This document shows, piece after piece, positions 1 through 7,477 of a stretch of DNA of 59,386 nucleotides. Made by a program: the position numbers and the translations under genes. Source of the stretch: an uncultured Muribaculaceae bacterium (lineage in GTDB: Bacteria > Bacteroidota > Bacteroidia > Bacteroidales > Muribaculaceae); assembly GCA_910584665.1 (NCBI GenBank), contig CAJUBL010000008.1, positions 1 through 59,386 of the forward strand, read 5' to 3'. The notes beneath the pieces are model-generated. The model saw nothing but the letters and a program-made list of their open reading frames with translations. It had not been told where the DNA came from and did not search any database. How positions within the stretch are numbered: the stretch's first letter is position 1; each line of letters opens with the position of its first letter.

Positions 1-1
1 C

Positions 2-556
2 GGACTGTTTGCCGACTACGAGTATATATCAGAATCCGTGATAGCCCGACGTGCCGGGCTGAGCGAACAGACCACCTACGAGGCTCTTCTACAGCTGTCA
101 CGTCTGCATATAATACACTACGTACCGCGCACAAATAATCCCATGATGCTGCTTACAGCCTCCAGAGTAGACGGCAGACATGTCATAATACCCATAAGTA
201 TTTATGAAGAACGGCGTGAAGGCATGAAACGTCGCCTTGACGCCATGGCACATTTCGCATTCAACGACAGCAGTTGCCGCGTCAACGGCCTGCTCAGATA
301 CTTCGGTGAAGAACCGGCTGAGCCTTGCGGCAAATGTGACTACTGCCGTACCATGAGACGCAACAGACACCGCAGCGAGGGAAAGGCCGTGGAAGCCGTC
401 AGGACCGTGCTCATGATCGAATCGCCAATAGAAATAAACCGTCTGATAGCCCACACCAACCGACCTCCCTCCGATGTTATGACGGCCCTGCGTGAATTAT
501 GCGACGAAGGGCTTGCCTCCATGAAAAACGGCTACGTAACTCTTCTTCCAAAGTAA
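2..556 (+). CDS. recQ: ATP-dependent DNA helicase RecQ, C-terminal part (5' end outside window)
   Basis: The reading frame is already open at base 2 and ends with TAA at 556, so only the last ~184 residues are present. RecQ is a 3'-5' superfamily 2 helicase used in recombination and repair. What remains is the RecQ-C-terminal module. A cysteine set typical of the RecQ zinc-binding domain is visible (CRVNGLLRYFGE followed by CGKCDYC), next to a winged-helix-like stretch ending in NGYVTLLPK. The helicase motifs lie upstream of the window. There is no room for a C-terminal HRDC domain after the winged helix. The gene converges on the minus-strand gene that ends at 585. RecQ family membership is secure; which RecQ paralogue it is cannot be told. 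Confidence 0.85.
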   Translation, partial: GLFADYEYISESVIARRAGLSEQTTYEALLQLSRLHIIHYVPRTNNPMMLLTASRVDGRHVIIPISIYEERREGMKRRLDAMAHFAFNDSSCRVNGLLRYFGEEPAEPCGKCDYCRTMRRNRHRSEGKAVEAVRTVLMIESPIEINRLIAHTNRPPSDVMTALRELCDEGLASMKNGYVTLLPK

Positions 557-559
557 GAG

Positions 560-582
560 ATTACCGTCTTCCTTTCGGTAAT
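560..582. terminator. Short hairpin between convergent genes
   Basis: A 7-bp perfect stem (ATTACCG / CGGTAAT, loop of 9) fills the 28-bp gap between recQ and the convergent gene ending at 585. Neither side has a good T-run, so termination by it is only plausible. Confidence 0.35.
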
Positions 583-584
583 TA

Positions 585-1520
585 TCATCTGGAGAAACGC
601 AACTGGCTTTTATGCAGGGGAAACAACAAGGTCATTATATCTCCTTCAATTACTGCGCCGGACTCGTCTCGCAACACCGACTTATCGGCATTATACCACT
701 CCAGACGATAACGTCCTACAAATCCTGTAGGTATCATACGTGCTTTGATCATGCCTGGCTTCCATCCGTCGGCATTAACTTTCGCACCGTCAAGATACAG
801 CAGAAGGAATCCGTTACTGTCATCCGGATCCTGTATGCCTACCAGCGTATAATACCCACCCGGACGGGCATAGTCCGTATTATTGTCGCGGTCAAGATAC
901 CGCCACACTCCAAACGGAGCCTTTAAATCAGTATTACAGGCCAATTCCAGCTCCCGTCCGTCAAGCCCCGAGTCAAGTACAGGCTCGCGCTCACATTCAA
1001 TAGCCATGAAAGCCAGTTCCATCCTATCTTTCGATCCTATAGACACAATGTCGACAGGAGCTGAGAGACTTATACTGCCGACATAGTTCATGACATCATT
1101 TCCCACATAAACCCGAGCCTCACCGTGAGTATTAATTTCCACCACAATATAGTTGTCTCCCTTATACAGACTGACATCCTCCGTAAGTCTGACCGGCTCA
1201 GACGTTACTCCGGTAACCGACAGATAGCGTATGTCGGCAAAATCACCGAGATCGGTATTTCCCCATCCGACGGTCACCACCCGCCGAGTACCGTCGGCCA
1301 GCATCAGGATCAGATCCCACGAGTACCTGTCAGCACCCCGCCTGTCGGACGGCCCTTTCATAGAAACACAAGCTTCAAGCCCAACATGCGAATAATCACG
1401 TGGCAATGACCACAACATGGCCGAATCCACTATTACCTGATTCTCGGTCCACTGACGCGAGATACGGGCCTGTACTGTAAACCAGACCATGAATATGAAT
1501 ATGAAAAACACCTTTCTCAT
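585..1520 (-). CDS. Exported protein of unknown function
   Basis: The 311-residue protein starts with a short hydrophobic stretch (MRKVFFIFIFMVWFTVQA) that reads as a signal peptide, so the product is probably periplasmic or at the outer membrane. I recognise no family. The rest is rich in beta-forming and aromatic residues with no membrane segments. A middle segment (VSIGSKDRMELAFMAIE) and a C-terminal part (GRYRLEWYNADKSVLRDE) suggest stacked beta-sandwich-like repeats, but this is inference. The start overlaps the miaA stop by 4 bases, so it is very likely co-transcribed and translationally coupled with miaA and the membrane protein upstream. Confidence 0.7.
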   Translation of the reverse strand: MRKVFFIFIFMVWFTVQARISRQWTENQVIVDSAMLWSLPRDYSHVGLEACVSMKGPSDRRGADRYSWDLILMLADGTRRVVTVGWGNTDLGDFADIRYLSVTGVTSEPVRLTEDVSLYKGDNYIVVEINTHGEARVYVGNDVMNYVGSISLSAPVDIVSIGSKDRMELAFMAIECEREPVLDSGLDGRELELACNTDLKAPFGVWRYLDRDNNTDYARPGGYYTLVGIQDPDDSNGFLLLYLDGAKVNADGWKPGMIKARMIPTGFVGRYRLEWYNADKSVLRDESGAVIEGDIMTLLFPLHKSQLRFSR

Positions 1521-2431
1521 ATCCCCGCCAAGGCTTTCACCCTATCGACAAACTCCACCGAATCCATATCCCACGGGAGCCATTCTATATGTAACCCGCG
1601 ACGCTCCATCCCTCTGAACCACGTCATCTGACGCTTGGCAAACTGATGGATGGCCGTCTCAAGCGACGTAAACATTTCCTGACGCGAGAGCCTGCCTAAG
1701 ACATGTAGTGTAAGATACTTGTACTCCAGACCATAGTATATCAGATCATCAGGACTTACTCCCTTATCGATGAGATCTCTGACCTCATCGATCATACCGG
1801 AGTCAAGTCGGGATACCAATCGCTCGGTTATGCGCCGGCGACGTTCCTCACGATCTATTTCCACTCCTACTATAACAGCGTCACTACGTTTATGAGGCCT
1901 GGAGGCGAGAGCCTCATCGGGGTGCTCACGATAATACATCTCGATTTCAATAGCCCGTATAGCCCGTTTCACAGTATCAACATCTGTAATATTGTGCATC
2001 CGTTTCATTGACGCGAGAATTCCGGTAAGTTCAGCAAGCGACTTTCCTTCAAGCGACTGCCGCAGTTCTGTATTCTCAGGTACTGCCGGGAGCACGATAC
2101 CGTTTACGAGTGCCTCTACATACATACCGGTGCCACCACACACTACAGGTCTGTGCCCGCGTTCTGTGATGACTCCGATAGCATTGCGGGCATCACGCAG
2201 ATATGTAAAAAGATTGAGACGTGTTCCTGCCGGAGCGACGTCTATCATATGATAAGGTATCTGACCATACTCTTCAAGGTCCTTCCCGGTACCGAGATCC
2301 ATGCCCCGATAAAGCTGACGGGAGTCGGCACTTACAATCTCACCGCCGACAGCACGGGCAACATCGACAGCACGGCGCGTCTTTCCTGATGCGGTGGGAC
2401 CGGTAATGACTATTAACGGTTGTGATCTCAT
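1517..2431 (-). CDS. miaA: tRNA dimethylallyltransferase MiaA
   Basis: MiaA transfers a dimethylallyl group to N6 of A37 in tRNAs that read UNN codons, stabilising codon-anticodon pairing. The 304-residue length fits the family. The P-loop GPTASGKT is at residues 11-18, followed by the substrate-binding SADSRQLYRGMD at about 34-45 and GTGKD. A later GGTGMY motif and the conserved RRAIRAIE-type helix are also present (VKRAIRAIEI). The C-terminal FAKRQMTWFR is the usual MiaA tRNA-binding end. It overlaps the genes on both sides by 4 bases (2428-2431 and 1517-1520), so three genes form one tight operon. Confidence 0.95.
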   Translation of the reverse strand: MRSQPLIVITGPTASGKTRRAVDVARAVGGEIVSADSRQLYRGMDLGTGKDLEEYGQIPYHMIDVAPAGTRLNLFTYLRDARNAIGVITERGHRPVVCGGTGMYVEALVNGIVLPAVPENTELRQSLEGKSLAELTGILASMKRMHNITDVDTVKRAIRAIEIEMYYREHPDEALASRPHKRSDAVIVGVEIDREERRRRITERLVSRLDSGMIDEVRDLIDKGVSPDDLIYYGLEYKYLTLHVLGRLSRQEMFTSLETAIHQFAKRQMTWFRGMERRGLHIEWLPWDMDSVEFVDRVKALAGI

Positions 2432-3744
2432 TGTATGGAAGGTGATGTAATACGGCTCAGGAAACGACGCAGACGAAAGAACGGTTTATCCGCGTTCAGT
2501 CTGGAAACTCTCAGCCACCTGTTGTCGGAGTAGTCCACATCCCAGTTGCCGATGTCACACAAACGGTATGTAGGCCGGTAATTCCTGATCTTATACCTTC
2601 GGTTTCCGTCTATATCATACGTCTTCCAGGCCATGGCGACAGTATAGATGTGAACCAGCTCGGCCGACAGTTCGGCCGACAGACGGTGGGAATAATCCAG
2701 CCTCCTGAGTTCGTCAAGAGTAAACCATTGGCCGGCACCGATACGGGATTCCGTCACAAGCTCCCTGTCATCAAGTACACACAGATAGTGAAACATATTA
2801 CTGTCCATACTATGTCCCAGGCCGTCAAACAGATAACGCAACGTTTTTATGCCTTTTAAGATACCGGTATACTCCATGAACCGCTGACGCGCATTCTCGA
2901 TATCGACCTCTATGGCATACGGGACACGCAATCTCACCGGAGTATCGTAGAAAGGATCCATTCCTCTCACAATATCCAGCTGACGTGACACCAGATACAA
3001 TGAGTCACCGGCTATTATTATATAGCGCATTATAGTGGAACGGTGAGGACTGACAAGCATCTCCGGATCATTCTGGCTATAAAAAGCCCATAGGGAGAAG
3101 CATCTGAATCCGAGATACATCAGAGACAATGCATAGACAATAACCGGCATCCAGATGAAGAAAAAACGGTCGGGCTTGTTCAATGACACCGATGTAAAAC
3201 TGAAGAACGTATAACACCACGCAGCAACAGCGACAGACAGAGAAAGATAAAAGAGCAGACGAGTCTGGTACCGGGTCTCCTGCCATACCATCCTCTGGAC
3301 CAGACTCACATCGCTACGCCCAGTTCCGGTTCTGAAAAACCGTCCGTGTCCCAGCCGCCTCAGTATAAAGAGTCCGGATACAAAAGCCATAACGGGCGAC
3401 ACCGACAGCACAACTATATATGGGAGCTCATCATTGACAGGCTCGCCGGCGAGTTCGTAGATATCGGTGATATGTACAGTAATATTGAATGCTGTCATCA
3501 GCAATCCCACAATCACAAGCGATACAGCCACTATATATGGTATGGCAAGGCCCTGATTAGACCGGTTGCGTCGGTTATATATCATCACCGCGAGCATCGC
3601 GGCAAATGAAAAAGCCACATATGGCAGAAAATGGCGTGATACCACCGGAGAGAGCATCACCAGTAGCGAAACCAGTCCCACCGACACTGTCCAGTGTCGC
3701 CATGTTGCCATGATGTAACTTGATATGACGTTGCCCTTAGCCAT
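2428..3744 (-). CDS. Multi-pass membrane protein with cytoplasmic C-terminal domain, unknown function
   Basis: The 438-residue protein has about six hydrophobic segments in its first half (around residues 17-35, 38-55, 69-90, 110-130, 160-180 and 195-215), then a soluble C-terminal half of ~220 residues. I do not recognise the family. The soluble part contains FHYLCVLDD and, about 25 residues later, GAGQWFTLDELRRLDY. The second string resembles the stretch after the catalytic box in Nudix-like domains, but no Nudix box (GX5EX7REUXEEXGU) is visible, so no enzymatic call is made. It is the first gene of a run with miaA and the exported protein, with a 4-base overlap. Confidence 0.65.
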   Translation of the reverse strand: MAKGNVISSYIMATWRHWTVSVGLVSLLVMLSPVVSRHFLPYVAFSFAAMLAVMIYNRRNRSNQGLAIPYIVAVSLVIVGLLMTAFNITVHITDIYELAGEPVNDELPYIVVLSVSPVMAFVSGLFILRRLGHGRFFRTGTGRSDVSLVQRMVWQETRYQTRLLFYLSLSVAVAAWCYTFFSFTSVSLNKPDRFFFIWMPVIVYALSLMYLGFRCFSLWAFYSQNDPEMLVSPHRSTIMRYIIIAGDSLYLVSRQLDIVRGMDPFYDTPVRLRVPYAIEVDIENARQRFMEYTGILKGIKTLRYLFDGLGHSMDSNMFHYLCVLDDRELVTESRIGAGQWFTLDELRRLDYSHRLSAELSAELVHIYTVAMAWKTYDIDGNRRYKIRNYRPTYRLCDIGNWDVDYSDNRWLRVSRLNADKPFFRLRRFLSRITSPSIQ

Positions 3745-3771
3745 TTTTAATCAACACTTAAGAATCTATAA

Positions 3772-5961
3772 TCACATATTGTTCCGGAAAAAGCGCAACA
3801 TGTTGGTGTAGACCAGCGATCGTGAGTTACATCCGTAGATCGAATGGTTCATATTCGGGAACAAAAGCATGTCACACAGTTTGCCGGATAACTGCAGATG
3901 AGATATATACTCAATCGTATTGCTTACGTGTACATTGTCATCGGCAGTACCCGACATTATTAACAATCGGGAAGCCAGATTGGATGTATGGGAGAGCGGA
4001 GCCGAGTTGATATATCCATCAATATTAGCCTGAGGTGTATTCATATAGCGTTCAGCATACACTGTATCATAATAGCGCCAGTCTGTGACCGGAGCCACAG
4101 CTACGGCAGCTGCAAAGGGTGTATTGTCAGCCTGAGCACACATCAGAGTCTCGTACCCGCCATAACTCCATCCTGCTACACCTATACGCTTCGGGTCGAC
4201 ATATGGAAGAGTGGCAAGATAGCGTGCGGCATTAGTCTGGTCAATGGTTTCATAATGTCCCAGATTGCAATATACCACATCCTGAAAAGCACGTCCCCGG
4301 CCTCCGGTACCGCGGCCGTCCACACACACCACGATGAATCCGGATTCGGCCGCAGCCTGTTGCCAGTCAATGCTCCATCTATCAAGAACCTCCTGCGATC
4401 CGGGACCGTTGTACAGCCACATTATCACAGGATAGCGACGTGATGGCTGGAAATCGGCCGGCCTGACCATATATGCATTAAGGTCCACACCGTCACTGTT
4501 GATGGTAATAAACTCTCGACGTGGAGCCGACTCGAATCTGGAAGCCAGCTCACTGTTCTCGGCCAGAGTGCGTACCTCCTTGAGTCTGTTGTTATAAAGC
4601 TTATAGACCGGAGCGGAAACGGTACTGCTATATGACATAGTAAAGAAATTCATAGCCGGAGCAAACGACAGCGAAGTCGTACCGCGTGCTTCACCGACAA
4701 CAGTCTCGACTCCCTTGCGGTCCACACGGGTCACAGTACGGCACGTGGCGCTCTCACGGGTCGACTGATAATAGATATTTCCCAACGGATCGACACCATA
4801 ATAGGCTGTCACATCCCAGTCGCCACGCGTAAGCTGAGCCTGCAGCTGGCCGGTAAACGAAAAACGGTACAGATGGGTATAGCCTGAACGGGCAGAGAAC
4901 ATGACAAACGAATTGGCCTCAATCTTCATGTCTTCGTACGTAGCCGGATCTATCCATGTCTCCGACTCCTCGACAAGAATGGATTTAACCACAGTAGAAC
5001 GTGGATTAGCGGAGAAAATCTCCATACGGTTCTGCTCGCGGTTGAGAGTAGTCACCAGCAGATTGCCTGTAGGGACAAACTGTATACGCGGAATATATTC
5101 AATACCCGGAGCAGACAGAGCCAACGGTTTTGTCTTCCTTGTATCAATGTCATAGCTATGAACCGATACTACCGAGTTAGGCTGTCCCGCAACAGGATAT
5201 TTATAGCTGTAAGAACCGGGATACAGCGCATACTCGTCCATAGGATCACAAGCGCCCTGATACAGAGGGAAACTATACATCGGTACATCTTTCTCATTGT
5301 ATTTGATATAGCAGAGCATATCGCTCCCGGGCGCCCACGACATCGATACGGCTGTAGAGAACTCCTCTTCGTAAGTCCAGTCGGGTATACCGTTGATCAC
5401 GGAGTTGCGTTCACCATCATCAGTTACCGCCACCTCACTGTTGTAGTCCAGTTTCCTGAGATATATGTTGTTTTCGGCAACAAAAGCCACCATACGGTTA
5501 TTAGGAGAGAAAATCGGCGACATCTGACGCGCATGCTCCACCGACAACGGCAACAGAATATTACGTCTGATATTATATACGTAATATTCGGCCGTAAATG
5601 AACGGCGGTAGACAGCCTGACGATTACGCCATACAAGCATCATCGATGCGTCGGGACTCAATTTAAAACCCTCGATGGAAGCGATTCTGGTCTCACGTGT
5701 GTCGCTGAGATCAAGCACCACACCGGTTTCCTTACCCGTAGCAGTATCGTAAGAGGTGATCCGTGTACCCTTGTCGGTAATCTTAAGGTAGCTCAGTCCA
5801 TCGGGCATGTATGTCATCGAACCGGGACTACGTGCAACGTTGGAAGGTGAGATATACTTTGCCACTGTCTCAACCTGTATTTCATTACGGTCAAGGGCTT
5901 TTACAACCGGAACGGCACCAAGAAAGGCCGCAACAATCAATATACTGAAGATCCTATTCAT
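3772..5961 (-). CDS. Dipeptidyl peptidase IV (S9B family), exported
   Basis: DPP IV removes X-Pro or X-Ala dipeptides from peptide N-termini in the periplasm. The protein has an N-terminal beta-propeller and a C-terminal alpha/beta-hydrolase domain. The double-Glu motif that holds the substrate amino terminus is present in DWTYEEEFS. The catalytic triad is visible: Ser599 in GWSYGG, Asp674 in GTADDNVH and His706 in NMNHSIYG. The frame is open to 6114, but that start would overlap the neighbouring gene by 125 bases and precede the signal peptide. The ATG at 5961 gives MNRIFSILIVAAFLGAVPVV, a clear signal peptide, and a 729-residue protein of the usual size. It is 28 bases downstream of the coiled-coil gene. 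Confidence 0.92.
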   Translation of the reverse strand: MNRIFSILIVAAFLGAVPVVKALDRNEIQVETVAKYISPSNVARSPGSMTYMPDGLSYLKITDKGTRITSYDTATGKETGVVLDLSDTRETRIASIEGFKLSPDASMMLVWRNRQAVYRRSFTAEYYVYNIRRNILLPLSVEHARQMSPIFSPNNRMVAFVAENNIYLRKLDYNSEVAVTDDGERNSVINGIPDWTYEEEFSTAVSMSWAPGSDMLCYIKYNEKDVPMYSFPLYQGACDPMDEYALYPGSYSYKYPVAGQPNSVVSVHSYDIDTRKTKPLALSAPGIEYIPRIQFVPTGNLLVTTLNREQNRMEIFSANPRSTVVKSILVEESETWIDPATYEDMKIEANSFVMFSARSGYTHLYRFSFTGQLQAQLTRGDWDVTAYYGVDPLGNIYYQSTRESATCRTVTRVDRKGVETVVGEARGTTSLSFAPAMNFFTMSYSSTVSAPVYKLYNNRLKEVRTLAENSELASRFESAPRREFITINSDGVDLNAYMVRPADFQPSRRYPVIMWLYNGPGSQEVLDRWSIDWQQAAAESGFIVVCVDGRGTGGRGRAFQDVVYCNLGHYETIDQTNAARYLATLPYVDPKRIGVAGWSYGGYETLMCAQADNTPFAAAVAVAPVTDWRYYDTVYAERYMNTPQANIDGYINSAPLSHTSNLASRLLIMSGTADDNVHVSNTIEYISHLQLSGKLCDMLLFPNMNHSIYGCNSRSLVYTNMLRFFRNNM

Positions 5962-5989
5962 ATCATTTACTATAATTTGTGGAGAGAAG

Positions 5990-7444
5990 TTACCAAAGTG
6001 ACATCTGGGCAGAGTTTTCAGGCGGAGACTTGCGAGGAGGCTCCTGATAGCCGAACTCCGAGTCTGACACACCCGAAGTCTTGGCTGAGGTACCCTCCGG
6101 GGGGGTAGCCACAAGCCAGTCGGTGTTATCCAGATCTTCGTCTATAGCCGAAATCTTAGGCACAGTACGACGCCTGGCGTGCATCTTATCCTTCCCTGAT
6201 ACCGACAATTGCTGTTTAAGACGTTCGATGTCCTCCCGAAGAGATTTCTCGCTCTCGGCCTGGGCAAGAAGATTGGTCTCAATAGTCTTACGCAACGAGT
6301 TCTCTTCTGCCTCAAGTGCATTGATGCGGTCATCACGACGTCTCACTTCGACCGTAAGTTCGGATATCTGTGTATTCTTTTTGGATATGGTCTCCTGTAT
6401 ACGTTCCACCTCATCCTGTATAGACGAAGCGATCTCAAGATTAGCCAGGGCCTCATCAAGCCGGGACTGAGTGTCATCGGCCTGCCGTACTGCATCCTTC
6501 AGCTGCTCCCGCAATCCCTCGATCTCTGCATCTCGTTGCTGTACCTCCCTGGCCATCGTTGCCGCACGCGTGTTAAGATCGTTGAGCATCACATCTGTCA
6601 TTTCCGTCTTTACCCTGAGAGCCTCAAGCTGTTCGCCGAGATCACGTCCCGAAGCCTCGAGAGCGGTATTTTGCGACATCAGATCAGAACACTGCGTCCT
6701 GAGAGCGTCATTATCGGATGACAATGTCGCCGCACATTCACGAGACTCGTCTAACAGGCGCTGCAGTTCAGCCAGACGGGTTTCGTAGGTCGACACATCC
6801 GGTATCTCGACACCATCATTGAGCATATTGCTCACACGCAGCTTGTTCACAAGACTTCTCGTCTCCAGTTCATACTGGTCCTTCTCGGCTTCGAGATCAG
6901 CTACCTGCGACTCAAGATCATGAATACGCTCGTTGAGAGCACGCTTCTGGCGTTCGGCGCTCAATAGCTGCCTGCCCTTGTCGGTTTCATTCTCTTCAAG
7001 CGACTTAAGACGCATCCGGGAAGCTTCCAGTTCACTGTTGAGCTTCACCCGGTCACGCTCCCAGCGACGATTGCACTGATCCTGTACTCTGGCCTGCAAC
7101 GAAGCGAGAAACAGTCTCACGTCCCCGTCAAGAGCTTCAAGCAGGTGACGGCGCTGGCTCTCGGCGTTGGCCCCTGTTCCAATAAACGACGGCATAGCTC
7201 GGTTGAATTCCTCGACAACCGTATTGAATATCGAATCGACCGGTACCTGAGGTAACAAATCCATATCGTCATCATCAGCCGGAGTCTCCACAGCAGGCCC
7301 GCCTGAATAGTCCTGTCCTTTTTCAGATACACTGTTACGTAAACGGGGCTGTACGGTGGCATCTATAGCGAATGTATCCTCATCATCGTCATAATCATTC
7401 CCTCCGAATCCGAAAGCCTGTTTGATTTTTGAAAATAAACCCAT
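5990..7444 (-). CDS. Cytoplasmic coiled-coil protein, unknown function
   Basis: The 484-residue protein has three parts. Residues 1-15 (MGLFSKIKQAFGFGG) form a short amphipathic, basic helix of the kind that can touch the membrane. An acidic linker follows (DYDDDED, later DDDDMD). About residues 100-420 are a long, nearly unbroken heptad-rich coiled coil full of Glu, Gln, Arg and Leu. The C-terminus is disordered and ends in QMSLW. There is no signal peptide and no catalytic motif. I do not recognise a family. It starts 33 bases after the stop of the receiver/ATP-grasp gene and precedes the DPP IV gene, so it is probably co-transcribed with the former. A scaffold or partner role is inference only. 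Confidence 0.7.
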   Translation of the reverse strand: MGLFSKIKQAFGFGGNDYDDDEDTFAIDATVQPRLRNSVSEKGQDYSGGPAVETPADDDDMDLLPQVPVDSIFNTVVEEFNRAMPSFIGTGANAESQRRHLLEALDGDVRLFLASLQARVQDQCNRRWERDRVKLNSELEASRMRLKSLEENETDKGRQLLSAERQKRALNERIHDLESQVADLEAEKDQYELETRSLVNKLRVSNMLNDGVEIPDVSTYETRLAELQRLLDESRECAATLSSDNDALRTQCSDLMSQNTALEASGRDLGEQLEALRVKTEMTDVMLNDLNTRAATMAREVQQRDAEIEGLREQLKDAVRQADDTQSRLDEALANLEIASSIQDEVERIQETISKKNTQISELTVEVRRRDDRINALEAEENSLRKTIETNLLAQAESEKSLREDIERLKQQLSVSGKDKMHARRRTVPKISAIDEDLDNTDWLVATPPEGTSAKTSGVSDSEFGYQEPPRKSPPENSAQMSLW

Positions 7445-7477
7445 TTTCTTGATAGTATCGTTGATTTAAGTTTGTTA

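Noticed and set aside
5962..6114. Upstream extension of the DPP IV gene
   Set aside because: It would overlap the coiled-coil gene by 125 bases and bury the signal peptide; ATG 5961 is better.
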